Assembly: GCF_900099765.1 (NCBI RefSeq)
Contig: NZ_FNDX01000006.1
Span: 62,001-126,000 of the forward strand
Length of the DNA stretch: 64,000 bases
DNA from: Paenibacillus typhae
GTDB lineage: Bacteria; Bacillota; Bacilli; Paenibacillales; Paenibacillaceae
Direction: 5' to 3'
Below the pieces are notes generated by a model that was not told the origin of the DNA, did no database searches, and saw only the letters and a list, made by a program, of their open reading frames with translations. Below, one piece after another: positions 10,280 through 20,021 of the stretch. Position numbers and translations under genes: made by a program. How positions within the stretch are numbered: position 1 is the stretch's first letter; every line of letters begins with the position of its first letter.

Positions 10280-12382
10280 ATGGAACAACGTGTTGAGATG
10301 CAGCTTGGCGGAAGACGCCTTGTGCTGGAAACCGGGCGTCTTGCCAAACAGGCAAATGCCGCTGTTATGGTCCGCTACGGAGATACTGCAGTATTGTGTA
10401 CGGTTACTGCCTCCAGTGAGCCTAAAGATCTGGATTTTTTCCCGCTTACAGTGAACTATGAAGAAAGACTATATGCAGTAGGTAAAATTCCGGGCGGATT
10501 CATCAAGCGCGAAGGCAGACCAAGCGAGAAAGCGATTCTGTCCAGCCGTTTGACGGACCGTCCGATTCGTCCTTTGTTCCCGGAAGGGTTCCGTAACGAT
10601 GTTCAGGTATTGAACATGGTAATGAGTGTGGATCAGGACTGTGCGCCGGATATCGCGGCAATGATCGGTACCTCTGCTGCACTGAGTATTTCCGATGTGC
10701 CGTTTGACGGACCTATTGGCGGAGTGGCTGTCGGCCGGATCAATGGCGAATTCGTCATCAATCCTGACGTTGCCCAGCAGGAAGCCAGCGATATTTATGT
10801 CGTGGTTGCCGGAACAAAAGACGCCATTATGATGGTTGAAGCAGAAGCAAATGAAGTGCCGGAGGATGTGATGCTGGAAGCCATCATGTTCGGGCATGAA
10901 GAAATCCGCAAGATCGTAGCCGTTATTGAAGAGCTGGTAGCTGTTGCCGGTAAAGAAAAGATGGCCGTGAAGCTGCATGCGGTAAATGCTGACGTGAATA
11001 CTGAGGTTCGTGCTTATGCCGGAGACCGTCTGGTGGAAGCTGTTAAAATCGCCGAGAAGCACGCGCGCCAGGACGCAATCGATCAGATCAACAGCGAAAC
11101 AGTGGAGTATTTCGTTGAGAAATACATAGAAACACCTGAGCTGCTGAAGGATGTCAAGGAAGTGCTGCATGATATCGTCAAGGATGAAGTGCGCCGCCTG
11201 ATTACGCATGACAAAGTGCGTCCGGATGGCCGCAAGCTGGATGAGATCCGTCCGATCGAATGTGATACGGCATTGCTGCCGCGTACACACGGTTCCGGAC
11301 TCTTTACACGCGGACAGACACAAATCCTCAGCGTATGTACACTTGGTGCGCTTGGTGACGTGCAGATTCTGGATGGAATCGATCCGGCTGAAACCAAACG
11401 CTTCATGCATCATTACAACTTCCCGCCGTTCAGCGTAGGGGAAGCCCGTCCGCTGAGAGCACCGGGCCGCCGCGAGATCGGTCACGGAGCATTGGGTGAA
11501 CGCGCCCTGTCCAAGGTTATCCCTAGTGAAACGGAATTCCCGTACACCATTCGTCTGGTATCGGAAGCTATTGAATCCAACGGTTCGACTTCCCAGGCAA
11601 GCATCTGCGCCAGTATCCTGGCGATGATGGATGCAGGCGTACCTATCAAGGCTCCTGTAGCCGGGGTAGCGATGGGTCTGATCAAAGACGGAGAGCATGT
11701 CTCCATTCTGACTGACATCCAGGGTATGGAAGATCACCTCGGTGATATGGACTTCAAGGTAGCAGGTACTGCTGAAGGCGTAACTGCAATCCAGATGGAT
11801 ATCAAAATTGCCGGTATTGACCGCAAAATCCTGAAGGAAGCTTTGGACCAAGCCAGAGAAGGACGTCTGTTCATCCTGGACAAAATGAATGAAGCGATTT
11901 CTGCGCCAAGACCTAACCTGTCCAAATATGCGCCTAAGATCATCATCATCAATATCAATCCGGACAAGATCCGTGATGTTATCGGTGCCGGCGGCAAGAT
12001 CATCAACAAGATCATTGAAGAAACCGGCGTGAAGATCGATATTGAGCAGGATGGACGCGTATTTATCGGTTCCTCCGATGAGGCGATGATTCAGAAAGCC
12101 CGCGGTATTATCGAAGGTATCGTGAAGGAAGTTCAGGTTGGCGAAATCTATGTAGGTACAGTCCGCCGTATTGAGAAGTTTGGTGCGTTTGTGGAACTGA
12201 TTCCCGGCAAAGACGGCCTGGTTCATATTTCCCAGCTGTCCACAGAGCGCGTAGCCAAGGTTGAAGACGTTGTTGCCATCGGTGATACCATCACCGTTAA
12301 AGTAACCGAAATCGACCAGCAGGGCCGTGTTAACCTGTCACGCAAGGCGGTATTGACTGCTGAGAGCGGTGCGAAGGCCTAA
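10280..12382 (+). CDS. pnp: Polyribonucleotide nucleotidyltransferase (PNPase)
   Basis: Phosphorolytic 3'-5' exoribonuclease of the degradosome-like complex. The 700 residues contain two RNase PH domains (about 1-210 and 310-540) joined by a helical domain, then a KH domain ([14 protein letters not shown] near 557-570) and an S1 domain (near 620-690, starting V-G-E-I-Y-V-G-T-V). AAGGAGGGAT precedes the ATG. Full length for the family. Confidence 0.98.
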   Translation: MEQRVEMQLGGRRLVLETGRLAKQANAAVMVRYGDTAVLCTVTASSEPKDLDFFPLTVNYEERLYAVGKIPGGFIKREGRPSEKAILSSRLTDRPIRPLFPEGFRNDVQVLNMVMSVDQDCAPDIAAMIGTSAALSISDVPFDGPIGGVAVGRINGEFVINPDVAQQEASDIYVVVAGTKDAIMMVEAEANEVPEDVMLEAIMFGHEEIRKIVAVIEELVAVAGKEKMAVKLHAVNADVNTEVRAYAGDRLVEAVKIAEKHARQDAIDQINSETVEYFVEKYIETPELLKDVKEVLHDIVKDEVRRLITHDKVRPDGRKLDEIRPIECDTALLPRTHGSGLFTRGQTQILSVCTLGALGDVQILDGIDPAETKRFMHHYNFPPFSVGEARPLRAPGRREIGHGALGERALSKVIPSETEFPYTIRLVSEAIESNGSTSQASICASILAMMDAGVPIKAPVAGVAMGLIKDGEHVSILTDIQGMEDHLGDMDFKVAGTAEGVTAIQMDIKIAGIDRKILKEALDQAREGRLFILDKMNEAISAPRPNLSKYAPKIIIININPDKIRDVIGAGGKIINKIIEETGVKIDIEQDGRVFIGSSDEAMIQKARGIIEGIVKEVQVGEIYVGTVRRIEKFGAFVELIPGKDGLVHISQLSTERVAKVEDVVAIGDTITVKVTEIDQQGRVNLSRKAVLTAESGAKA

Positions 12383-12418
12383 GCCTTCCCATACCGGTCT
12401 ATAAGGAATATGTATGAA

Positions 12419-12454
12419 GAAGAGACAGAAGCTTATGCATTCTGGCTCTTTTTT
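12419..12454 (+). terminator. Intrinsic terminator after pnp
   Basis: AGAGACAGAA (12421-12430) pairs with TTCTGGCTCT (12440-12449) with one mismatch, followed by six T. It lies inside the spurious N-terminal extension of the next open frame, which supports the downstream start at 12602. Confidence 0.75.
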
Positions 12455-12601
12455 AACGTTCCTGCAGGTTTGCTCCTGAAGCCGGTTACTTTAAAGTTGA
12501 AGTGTCATATTTCATTTCTGTCAATCATAGGCTGGGACAAAGCGTCCTGTGTGTGCTATGCGGGACGATGTAGACCGTATCTAGCCGGGGAGGACAGTTG
12601 C

Positions 12602-13591
12602 ATGAAAACGGACAAGGCGGCGCTTGTGCTGGCCTGTATAGCTGTTGTAATCGGAATAGGCAGTACCAACGGTCCGGTAAAGGAGATGCTGGCGCAGCTT
12701 AAGCCGCAGGATGCTCTTGCGGTAACGGCCGTATTGCCTGGAGAGAAGGGCCGTAAAGATCTGCGGGCCCAGGTGGAGCAAAAAGCAGCTGAACTGAATA
12801 CCCCGCCGGTGGATGCCACTGTAGACCGTGTCTGGAAGGCTATTCCGGGCTATAACGGCCTTGAGGTGGATGTGGAAGCGAGTTACCGGAACACCCTGCT
12901 GCAGGGGCCGGGAGAAGGACTAAAGCTGGTCTACCGCCAGACGCAGCCCAAGGTTTCTTTAAATGACCTGGGCGCTCATCCGATCTTCCGCGGCAATCCG
13001 GCCAAGCCGATGGTAGCCTTCATGATTAATGTGGCCTGGGGCAATGAGTATATCAAGCCGATGCTTGATATTCTGGATGAGGAACAGGTAAAGGTGACCT
13101 TTTTTCTGGACGGCACCTGGCTGAGCAAGAACAAGGAGCTTGCGGCTGAAATGCTGAAGCGCGGGCATGAGATGGAGAATCATGCTTACACCCATCCGAA
13201 TATGAGCACTTTAAGCAGGGCAAGGGCAACCGCCGAGATCCAGAAGACACAGCTTTTGTTAAAAGAGAGCCTGGGGGTAACCAATCAGTGGTTTGCTCCA
13301 CCGTCTGGAGATTTTGACCAGGAGACCGTGGAGATTGCTGCAGCGCTCGGGCTGAAGACGGTGCTCTGGACCCTGGATACGGTAGACTGGCGCAACCCGG
13401 CACCTGAAGCTGTTGTAGCCAAAATCAGTGCGAAGGCGGAGCCGGGTACACTGGTGCTAATGCATCCGACAGCCTCGTCATCCAGGGCGCTTAAAGGGAT
13501 GATCCGGGCGGTTAAGGCAAAAGGACTTAAGCTCGGAACCGTCAGCGAGACCTTGTCAGCAGAACGGCTTTTACCCTCTGATGTTGAGTGA
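12602..13591 (+). CDS. ylxY: Polysaccharide deacetylase family protein YlxY
   Basis: A 329-residue secreted or membrane-anchored NodB-fold protein. An N-terminal hydrophobic segment (residues about 6-23, A-A-L-V-L-A-C-I-A-V-V-I-G-I-G) acts as signal/anchor. The NodB domain runs from about 135 to 320: T-F-F-L-D-G-T-W has Asp in the position of the catalytic base, and H-A-Y-T-H-P-N gives the zinc histidines. The first NodB Asp-Asp pair is reduced (F-L-D-G instead of F-D-D-G), so activity is uncertain. The ATG at 12602 follows GGGGAGGACAG; an open frame from 12410 crosses the pnp terminator and is rejected. Between pnp and the M16 gene as in B. subtilis. Confidence 0.88.
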   Translation: MKTDKAALVLACIAVVIGIGSTNGPVKEMLAQLKPQDALAVTAVLPGEKGRKDLRAQVEQKAAELNTPPVDATVDRVWKAIPGYNGLEVDVEASYRNTLLQGPGEGLKLVYRQTQPKVSLNDLGAHPIFRGNPAKPMVAFMINVAWGNEYIKPMLDILDEEQVKVTFFLDGTWLSKNKELAAEMLKRGHEMENHAYTHPNMSTLSRARATAEIQKTQLLLKESLGVTNQWFAPPSGDFDQETVEIAAALGLKTVLWTLDTVDWRNPAPEAVVAKISAKAEPGTLVLMHPTASSSRALKGMIRAVKAKGLKLGTVSETLSAERLLPSDVE

Positions 13592-13671
13592 GCCGTTATT
13601 TTCTGGTAGGATTAAATTCGCTTAAGATTTTGGACAGAACAGAAACAGGGCTATGCCAGGAGGACGTACAA

Positions 13672-14937
13672 TTGGAAAAAATAGTGTTATCGAACGGCCT
13701 GCGGGTGGTGACGGAGAAAATCCCGACCGGCCGGTCCGTTTCCTTTGGAATCTGGGTCAGAACCGGTTCCCGCAATGAAAATCCCTTGAACAACGGTATT
13801 TCCCATTTCATTGAACATATGCTCTTTAAAGGCACCGACCGCTTTAGCGCCAAGGATATTGCCGAGCAGTTTGATGCGATTGGCGGCAACGTCAATGCAT
13901 TTACCTCGAAGGAATATACATGCTATTATGCAAAAGTGCTGGATGAGCATCTGCCGATAGCGGTGGATGTGCTGTCAGATATGTTTTTCCGCTCAAAGAT
14001 GGACGCCGAAGAGCTGGCCAAGGAAAAAAACGTCATTCTCGAAGAAATCGCCATGTGCGAGGACACACCGGATGATCTGGTGCATGACCTGATGTGTGCT
14101 GCCGCTTACGGGGAGCATCCGCTTGCTTACTCGATTCTCGGGCTGAAGGAACGCCTGCTTGAGATGACGCCGGATGATCTGCGGGCTTACATGAAAGAGC
14201 AGTATACGATCGAAAATACAGTAATCAGCGTAGCCGGGAACATTGATGATGGCCTGACTGAGCTGCTGGAGCGCCATTTCGGCGCATTTGACAATCATGG
14301 CCAGGCCCCGGAGCTTACATCGCCTGATTATCAGGGCGGACTGCTGTTCCACCGCAAAAAAACCGAGCAGAACCATATCTGTATTTCCCTGCCGGGTGTA
14401 CAGAGCGGCGGACCGCTGCAGTACCCGATGGTGCTGCTTAATAATACGGTCGGCGGCGGAATGAGCTCACGCCTGTTCCAGGAGATCCGCGAGAAACGCG
14501 GACTTGCTTATTCCGTGTATTCGTACCACAGCTCCCAGGTAGACAGCGGCCTGTTCACCGTGTATGCGGGAACGGCTCCCAAGCAGACGAAGGAAGTTAC
14601 GCAGCTGATCAAGGAAATGATGCAGGAGCTGGCTGTGAAGGGCATCAGCGAGGATGAGCTGAGAAAAGGCAAGGAGCAGCTCAAGGGCAGCCTGATCCTC
14701 AGCCTCGAAAGCACCAGCAGCCGGATGAACCGGATTGGTAAAAACGAGCTGATGCTGGGAAGACATGATACACTGGACGATATGATTGACAAAATCAGCC
14801 GGGTAACGATGGACGATGTAAACCGGCTGCTGGACCACATGTTTGCTGAACCTCTCGCACTGGCGATGGTCGGCTCAACAGATAAAGCGATTGCCAATGT
14901 TAGGAGAGATGACCTTGTCTTATCACGTTCAAATTAA
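13672..14937 (+). CDS. M16 family zinc peptidase (YmxG/processing-protease-like)
   Basis: A 421-residue pitrilysin-clan metallopeptidase. The inverted zinc motif H-F-I-E-H is at residues 45-49, and the downstream glutamate sits in the [11 protein letters not shown] block. The [10 protein letters not shown] motif of the second half is also present. The start is TTG 13672, after CCAGGAGGA; the open frame upstream to 13588 lacks a ribosome binding site. Gene order ylxY - this gene - dut resembles B. subtilis ylxY-mlpA. The substrate is unknown. Confidence 0.92.
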   Translation: MEKIVLSNGLRVVTEKIPTGRSVSFGIWVRTGSRNENPLNNGISHFIEHMLFKGTDRFSAKDIAEQFDAIGGNVNAFTSKEYTCYYAKVLDEHLPIAVDVLSDMFFRSKMDAEELAKEKNVILEEIAMCEDTPDDLVHDLMCAAAYGEHPLAYSILGLKERLLEMTPDDLRAYMKEQYTIENTVISVAGNIDDGLTELLERHFGAFDNHGQAPELTSPDYQGGLLFHRKKTEQNHICISLPGVQSGGPLQYPMVLLNNTVGGGMSSRLFQEIREKRGLAYSVYSYHSSQVDSGLFTVYAGTAPKQTKEVTQLIKEMMQELAVKGISEDELRKGKEQLKGSLILSLESTSSRMNRIGKNELMLGRHDTLDDMIDKISRVTMDDVNRLLDHMFAEPLALAMVGSTDKAIANVRRDDLVLSRSN

Positions 14938-15361
14938 CAAGCTTCCGGGAAATGAGGATGTGCAGCTCCCGCGCAAAATGTCGGAGCAGGCATCAGGCTT
15001 TGACCTGCATGCCTCAGTGGCAGAGCCTGTAGTGCTTGCTCCCGGCGAGCGTGCCCTGATCCCTACCGGTATTGCTCTGGCCATGCCAGACGGGCTGGAG
15101 GCACAGATCCGGCCGCGCAGCGGGCTGGCCTTCAAGCACGGCATTACCTGCCTGAACACCCCGGGAACCATCGATGCCGATTACCGCGGTGAGATCAAGG
15201 TGCTGCTGATCAACCTGGGGCAGGAGCCCTTTGCCATTGCCCGCAATGAGCGGATTGCCCAGATGGTGTTCCAGGCTGTTCCGGCAGTAACACTGGTGGA
15301 AGTGGAAGAGCTGTCTGAAACGGTGCGCGGCGCCGGCGGCTTCGGCCACACCGGGAAGTAA
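14915..15361 (+). CDS. dut: dUTP diphosphatase (dUTPase)
   Basis: Hydrolyses dUTP to dUMP and pyrophosphate, keeping uracil out of DNA. All trimeric dUTPase motifs are visible: A-S-G-F-D-L-H-A (I), P-R-S-G-L-A (II), [13 protein letters not shown] (III), R-I-A-Q-M-V (IV) and [10 protein letters not shown] (V). I choose TTG 14915 (148 residues) because TAGGAGAG at 14901-14908 is spaced 7 nt before it; ATG 14909 is too close to that site. It overlaps the M16 gene by 23 nt. Confidence 0.95.
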   Translation: MSYHVQINKLPGNEDVQLPRKMSEQASGFDLHASVAEPVVLAPGERALIPTGIALAMPDGLEAQIRPRSGLAFKHGITCLNTPGTIDADYRGEIKVLLINLGQEPFAIARNERIAQMVFQAVPAVTLVEVEELSETVRGAGGFGHTGK

Positions 15362-15378
15362 GGATTTATTGCACATTT

Positions 15379-15429
15379 AAAAGCTTGCAGATAAACCGCC
15401 TCTTGGGCGGGCTGTCTGCAAGCTTTTTT
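15379..15429 (+). terminator. Intrinsic terminator after dut
   Basis: AAAAGCTTGCAGA (15379-15391) pairs with TCTGCAAGCTTTT (15415-15427), followed by further T residues. An inner pair CCGCC/GGCGG tightens the loop. Confidence 0.9.
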
Positions 15430-15444
15430 CTTGCTGTAGGGCCT

Positions 15445-16071
15445 TTATTTGCCACTGCTATTCATTTTCGGGCCGGCCCGTACAACCTCACGCAGCTTCT
15501 TCAGCTGGGCATCCTGCCGTTCGATGATCTCGTTGGCTGTAATGTAGGCTTCAATGTCCGGATGCAGGGAATCGGCTGGATCACGTTCCGGTGCGGACCG
15601 GATGAATTTTTTAAACGAAACCTGAAAATGGATGCCTGAGGCAGGAAGCTGGAAGGTAAGGATATCACCGTAAGACGACGGCTGGTTGCCTGTTGCTTCA
15701 CCGATAATCCGGCCAAGGCCGTTATCCTGGACAGTGACAGCGAACATGTCGGCTGAGCTGAACGTCTGGGGAGAGGTCAGCAGGTACAGCTTGCCCATGT
15801 ATGGAGAGTCTGTCTTCCTGACGTTCTTGATTAGCTGCCTTGGCGACCGCACTACTCCATCATCCTGATCTGCATCGTAGGCTGCCTTAACCTGCGGGGA
15901 GTAGCGGACAATAGCACCGTAAGTGTAGTAGGATTCAACATCCGTACAGGACAGAAATTCCTCAATAACGGACGAGTCACCGCCCCCGTTACTCCGCAGA
16001 TCCGCTGCCACATGCTGTAAGCCCCGCGCCTTAACCTTATTGAAGAATACCTGCGAGAATACCCGGAAATA
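15445..16071 (-). pseudogene. S41 family C-terminal processing protease, 3' remnant
   Basis: The minus-strand frame encodes the catalytic half of an S41 protease: A-A-D-L-R-S-N-G-G-G (substrate-binding loop), L-L-T-S-P-Q-T-F-S-S-A-D-M-F-A (nucleophile region) and G-E-A-T-G-N-Q-P-S-S-Y-G-D. Reading upstream, the protein homology Y-F-R-V-F-S-Q-V-F-F-N-K-V continues to 16071 and then meets an in-frame TGA at 16072-16074, so there is no start and no N-terminal half. A matching N-terminal fragment lies on the same strand at 18070-18321, about 2 kb away. I read this as one protease gene broken by deletion and insertion. Confidence 0.75.
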
Positions 16072-16180
16072 TCAGGTCACGGTAAAAATGCTTCTGTGAT
16101 ACTCGAGGTCAGTAGGAGCATTAAGGGGCTATACTTCCGATAATTATTGCTTCTTCTGTCAGTTGTTATTATTTGAATGG

Positions 16181-16205
16181 AAAAGCGGAGATCAGAAATC
16201 TCCGC
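16181..16205 (-). terminator. Intrinsic terminator of the epimerase-like gene
   Basis: GCGGAGAT (16185-16192) and ATCTCCGC (16198-16205) form a perfect 8-bp stem; on the minus strand it is followed by TTTT at 16184-16181. It lies 40 nt past the stop of the minus-strand gene at 16246. Confidence 0.75.
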
Positions 16206-16245
16206 ATTCTTGAACAGATTCAATTGTTTATTCTACAGCTGCCGC

Positions 16246-17097
16246 TTAATGAAGCGTCTGAGCAAAACCTTCACGCCATGAAGCGAACCGCGGACTCCAG
16301 CCATAACGAAGTGCTTTTGCATTAAGCGCTCCACGTTCTCCTCTCACGCTTCCTGGTATTGCCATGGGTTCAGGAGCGTTAAGGGCTTTCGCATAGACAG
16401 GCACCCATTCGGTACCCGCTGCTGGATCGCTATCCACAATGTTATATGTTCCTGTGGGCCATTCCAGTGCCAAAACAGCTGCAAATGCGGCGTCTTCTGT
16501 ATGCACAAAAGAAGTGACGCCGTCAGTAGCAGGCAAGTTCCCAAGCCGAGCTTGCTCTGCGAACAATCCGTTCGAATCGTACCAGGTCCCTTCACCGTAC
16601 AGCACGCCATATCTAAGAATGACATGCTCCAGCATTTCCGCAGCGGTGGTTTCCAGTGCATGAACACCGTTCACGCTTGTGAGTTGCGGTTCCGGAGCCT
16701 CAAAGTCTAGTGGGCAATCCTCCGTTGCCGGCCCTTCTCCGGGCGCATAGGTCATTGTGATGCTTTGTGCGATCATCCGGCGAACGCCAGCGGCGAGCGA
16801 AGCATCCACTAAGTTTCTCGTTCCTTCCACGCGAATTCTTGCATTGGCGGATGGATCCATAGCCTGCAGCGAAGTCAGCTGGTGAATGACCACCTCTGGG
16901 GAAGTTTCGGCAAGTACGCTGAACAGATTCTTGCGATCATATACATCCGCTTGGACGAATGAAGCCCCAGCATTCTTTAAACTTTCTGCATGCTCCGGGT
17001 TGCGTATTAACCCAACCACTTCATGTCCCTTCTGTACTAGCATCGGAATGAGTAACCTCCCGATGACGCCACTTGCTCCAGCAACTAAAATCTTCAT
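16246..17097 (-). CDS. NAD(P)-binding epimerase/dehydratase family protein
   Basis: A 283-residue extended/atypical SDR protein with an N-terminal Rossmann motif G-A-S-G-V-I-G (residues 7-13), V-I-H-Q-L-T-S-L in place of the usual N-A-A segment, and A-Q-S-I-T-M-T-Y-A-P-G near 115. The canonical Y-x3-K pair is not obvious, so it may bind NAD(P) as a sensor or act on an unknown substrate. AAAGGAGGCAATAAC precedes the ATG. It is intact and sits between two fragments of a broken S41 protease gene, beside a dead CMD-family gene, so it was probably brought in by transfer. Relatives often sit next to CMD-family and ECF sigma genes. Confidence 0.85.
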   Translation of the reverse strand: MKILVAGASGVIGRLLIPMLVQKGHEVVGLIRNPEHAESLKNAGASFVQADVYDRKNLFSVLAETSPEVVIHQLTSLQAMDPSANARIRVEGTRNLVDASLAAGVRRMIAQSITMTYAPGEGPATEDCPLDFEAPEPQLTSVNGVHALETTAAEMLEHVILRYGVLYGEGTWYDSNGLFAEQARLGNLPATDGVTSFVHTEDAAFAAVLALEWPTGTYNIVDSDPAAGTEWVPVYAKALNAPEPMAIPGSVRGERGALNAKALRYGWSPRFASWREGFAQTLH

Positions 17098-17215
17098 TTG
17101 TTATTGCCTCCTTTATCTATTTTTATTTAAGACAATTCTGCTATAGCATTTGTGACATAAGATGCGACAAGGGCTAAATTAATATGCTTGAGGGGAACGT
17201 TAGCACCACGACATG

Positions 17216-17250
17216 AAGGCAACCGACTACACGATCGGTTGCCTTTGTTC
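17216..17250 (+). terminator. Hairpin with terminator features
   Basis: AAGGCAACCGA (17216-17226) and TCGGTTGCCTT (17235-17245) form a perfect 11-bp stem, followed by TGTT. No intact plus-strand gene ends here, so it may be left over from a lost gene, or serve transcription from either side. Confidence 0.5.
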
Positions 17251-17340
17251 GTTGAAACGGGCAGAATAGGCACCCCGTCCCCGGCGAGGACGACAGCTGC
17301 CTGATTCTATGGCATAAATCCGTAGCCGTTGGCCGATTAA

Positions 17341-17733
17341 GCTAGAACCGGTCTCGAAAAATTTCTGGACGGCGCAAGTCTCGATAAAAACCTGAAGGAG
17401 CTTGTCAAAATTCGCGCTTCACAACTCAACAGATGCGCCTTCTGTCTCCATATTCACGCAACCGACGCCCGCAAGCTGGGCGAAACGGAGGTTCGCATCT
17501 ACACGCTTAATGCTTGGCGCGAAACAACTTACTTCACATAGCAAGAGCGCGCAGCGCTGGCGTTGACGGAAGCCGTGACCCTGGTCGCCTCTAATCACGT
17601 TCCCGACGACGTGTACGAAGAAGCAGCCCGCCACTTCAGCGAGCAGGAAATCAGTGAGCTGCTGATGGCCATCATCACGATCAACGCCTGGAACCGCATC
17701 GCGATCACGACGGGCTTGACCCCTCCGGCATAA
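17341..17733 (+). pseudogene. Carboxymuconolactone decarboxylase (AhpD-like) family, broken
   Basis: Translating from 17341 gives T-G-L-E-K-F-L-D-G-A-S-L, then V-K-I-R-A-S-Q-L-N, C-A-F-C-L-H-I-H, a long conserved stretch, and ends A-I-T-T-G-L-T-P-P-A with TAA at 17731. This is the CMD/AhpD fold with its redox C-x2-C-x3-H pattern. It is dead in two ways: an in-frame TAA at 17338-17340 cuts off the N-terminus with no start codon, and an in-frame TAG at 17539-17541 falls where relatives have a charged residue ahead of the E-R-A-A-L-A helix. Encoded opposite to the neighbouring epimerase-like gene. Confidence 0.75.
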
Positions 17734-18069
17734 TGGATGTGGTATGGGCGCCAGTCGTTCTTGCGGGCGCTGCAGCCATGTACGTTGCAGAGCAAAGCAG
17801 ATACAGGTACAATCAAAGCGAGGAAAATGGATGAGAGGCTATATGAACAAAATCAGGAGAGAAACGATGATATAGCAATTTTTATAATATAACGCCTGAT
17901 AACATTCCACTATTGGAGAACGATAGATGAATGACAGCAGCGGCAGTCTAGGACTTTATTTTCTTGTCCTTGGCTGCCGCTCTTTATATTAACGCTTCAG
18001 TCTGAAACTTATTTTACAAAAGCTGCCCATTCTTCGATTCAAAAACCACGCTAGATCAACAACTCTAGT
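17734..18069. other. Non-coding stretch in the degenerate island
   Basis: No convincing gene. A short open frame from ATG 17829 (M-D-E-R-L-Y-E-Q-N-Q-E-R) ends after about 20 codons and could be another remnant, but I cannot place it. A hairpin AGCGGCAG (17939-17946) / CTGCCGCT (17974-17981) with an inner GGAC/GTCC pair is followed by CTTTATATT and may be a terminator in either direction. Confidence 0.5.
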
Positions 18070-18321
18070 CTAATACTTTTTTCCTGCATTACACGAGCTC
18101 CTGTTCCAGATCATTAATGCTGCGTCCCCGATAGCTGTAACAATATCACCGGTATGCAGATTGCCCCGGTTATTATTAACCACCAGTCCGTCACTAGTCC
18201 AAAACAAAGGAAGATTAAGGAACTTCAGGTTCTCCTGCTCCCAATATAAAACCGTATGCCCGTCATGCATCAACAAATGATTTTGGATCATTTTCTGTGA
18301 TTTATGTGGACCGCCCAGGAA
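18070..18321 (-). pseudogene. S41 family protease, N-terminal/PDZ-like remnant
   Basis: The minus-strand frame reads G-G-P-H-K-S-Q-K-M, then L-P-L-F-W-T-S-D-G-L-V-V-N, then R-G-N-L-H-T-G-D-I-V-T-A-I-G-D, which looks like the PDZ-type segment (G-D-x-V-x-x-I-x-G) ahead of an S41 catalytic domain. An in-frame TAA at 18322-18324 removes the N-terminus. After I-G-D a frame change gives S-I-N-D-L-E-Q-E-L-V then a stop, so the sequence is frameshifted as well. Same strand as the S41 catalytic remnant at 15445-16071. Identification is by pattern and less certain than for that half. Confidence 0.5.
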
Positions 18322-18406
18322 TTATTCTCCACTTTTCACCCATCCGCGAGCCCCGGCATAAGATGCTTTATAGTCGATAGTGTATGTGGAAAGGAGCGTC
18401 ATCCCT

Positions 18407-19303
18407 ATGCTTACTGGCATCAGGATCGTGTTCCTGGGCGGGGACGCGAGACAGCTTGAAGTGATTCGAAAGTGTGTGGAAATGGATGCGGTGGTCAGTG
18501 CCGCCGGATTCGAGAAATGGGAGGCCCCTAGCCCGGGGGTGAACCTGGAACAGCTGTCGCCTGAGCTGCTCGGCAATGCGGATGTGCTGGTACTGCCTAC
18601 GGTGGGCTGTGACGAGGAAGGAAATATCAATGCGCTGTTTTCATCCGGCCGTCTGCAGCTGCTGGAGGAGCATGCTGCCGCGCTGCCGGAAGGATGTACA
18701 GTATACACCGGAATGGCCAAGGGCTATCTGCGCAGCCTGTGCGCAAGACATAAGCTTAAGCTTATAGAGCTGCTGAACCGGGATGATGTGGCGATCTATA
18801 ACTCGATTCCGACAGCGGAAGGTGCGCTGGTCATGGCCATTCAGAATACCGATTTTACCATTCACGGCTCCACTTCCATGGTGCTTGGGATGGGACGCAC
18901 CGGCTTTACTATGGCAAGGGCACTTCAGGGGCTCGGCTCCACAGTCAAGGTGGGTGTAAGGAAGCAGGATCATTATGCCCGGGCGGAGGAGATGGGCTGG
19001 AAGCCGTTTATGACCGGGGAGCTGCTAACACAGGTGGGCGATACCGATCTGATTTTTAATACGATACCAAGCATGATTATTACAGCACAGATTCTTTCCC
19101 GTGTTCCCAAGAGTAGCGTCATTATTGACCTGGCTTCAGCTCCGGGCGGATGCGACTTCCGGTATGCGGAGAAGCGAGGCATCAAGGCGATGCTTGCACC
19201 CGGGTTGCCCGGGATTGTCGCCCCGAAAAGCGCCGGGATGATTATGGGCAATGCGCTGGTACAGTCGATCTCGGAGGAGATTCTAACGAAGGGGGACCAA
19301 TAA
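18407..19303 (+). CDS. dpaA: Dipicolinate synthase subunit A
   Basis: With DpaB it oxidises the dihydrodipicolinate pathway intermediate to dipicolinic acid in the mother cell for export to the spore core. The 298-residue protein has an N-terminal domain starting I-R-I-V-F-L-G-G-D-A-R-Q and a C-terminal Rossmann domain with V-L-G-M-G-R-T-G-F-T (about residue 164). The ATG at 18407 follows AAAGGAG; an in-frame ATG at 18380 is rejected. A CATAAGATG sequence at 18356-18364 is a weak candidate for a mother-cell (sigma-K type) -10. dpaB follows directly. Confidence 0.95.
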   Translation: MLTGIRIVFLGGDARQLEVIRKCVEMDAVVSAAGFEKWEAPSPGVNLEQLSPELLGNADVLVLPTVGCDEEGNINALFSSGRLQLLEEHAAALPEGCTVYTGMAKGYLRSLCARHKLKLIELLNRDDVAIYNSIPTAEGALVMAIQNTDFTIHGSTSMVLGMGRTGFTMARALQGLGSTVKVGVRKQDHYARAEEMGWKPFMTGELLTQVGDTDLIFNTIPSMIITAQILSRVPKSSVIIDLASAPGGCDFRYAEKRGIKAMLAPGLPGIVAPKSAGMIMGNALVQSISEEILTKGDQ

Positions 19304-19900
19304 ATGGATTGGCACGGAAAAACAGTAGGTTATGCGATTACCGGCTCACACTGCACCTTTGCGGAGGTGATGCCGCAGATTCAGCGGTTTATGGACGGGG
19401 GAGCGAAAGTGGTGCCGATTGTTTCCGCATCCGTGTTGAATACGGACACCCGGTTCGGCACATCGGAAAATTGGCTAAAACAGTTGAAAGATATAACGGG
19501 GAATGATATCATTTCTACAATTGTTGATGCGGAACCGCTGGGTCCATCCAAGCTGCTCGATGTGCTGACAATAGCTCCCTGCACAGGCAATACGACGAGC
19601 AAGCTGGCTAACGCCATGACTGACAGCCCTGTCCTGATGGCTGCCAAATCGCAGATGCGCAACGGCCGTCCGCTTGTGCTGGCCATTTCGACAAATGACG
19701 GACTGGGTCTGAACGCGGCGAATATTGCGAAGCTTCTGGTAGCCAAACATATTTATTTTGTGCCGTTCGGCCAGGATAACCCTGAGGGCAAGCCCAATTC
19801 GCTTGTAGCACGCATGGAGCTCATTCCTGAAGCCTGCTACGCCGCTCTGCAGGGCAAACAGCTGCAGCCGATGATTATCGAACGGTTTCATTCAGCATAG
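19304..19900 (+). CDS. dpaB: Dipicolinate synthase subunit B (flavoprotein)
   Basis: A 198-residue member of the flavoprotein family that forms the dipicolinate synthase complex with DpaA. Signature: Y-A-I-T-G-S-H-C-T-F near residue 10, I-A-P-C-T-G-N-T-T-S-K-L-A near 90 and M-A-A-K-S-Q-M-R-N-G-R-P near 111. The ATG follows the dpaA stop with only 0-1 nt between, after AAGGGGGACC. The following 120 nt hold no gene: asd, which comes next in B. subtilis, is not here. Confidence 0.95.
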   Translation: MDWHGKTVGYAITGSHCTFAEVMPQIQRFMDGGAKVVPIVSASVLNTDTRFGTSENWLKQLKDITGNDIISTIVDAEPLGPSKLLDVLTIAPCTGNTTSKLANAMTDSPVLMAAKSQMRNGRPLVLAISTNDGLGLNAANIAKLLVAKHIYFVPFGQDNPEGKPNSLVARMELIPEACYAALQGKQLQPMIIERFHSA

Positions 19901-20021
19901 CATGAAGGCCTGCAATAAGCAGACCTGAATTGATTTATAAGCCTTACTTGCGCCGTCCTCATGCTGGGGGCGGTTCAGCACTTTTTTAGCTTGTTTAGAG
20001 AAGTAATGGAGGAATTATACG

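Noticed and set aside
10102..10296. 64-codon plus-strand frame between rpsO and pnp
   Set aside because: It runs through the rpsO terminator and a second hairpin, has no ribosome binding site and overlaps the pnp start.
10469..12226. 585-codon antisense frame over pnp
   Set aside because: Shadow of the pnp reading frame; composition is unlike real proteins of this genome (rich in His, Cys and Phe).
12410..12601. N-terminal extension of ylxY
   Set aside because: The extension crosses the pnp terminator and precedes the strong ribosome binding site at 12589-12596; homology begins at 12602.
15385..15639. 84-codon plus-strand frame after dut
   Set aside because: Starts within the dut terminator and lies antisense to the S41 remnant.
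17595..17816. Minus-strand 73-codon frame
   Set aside because: Mainly antisense to the CMD-family pseudogene; no ribosome binding site or domain.
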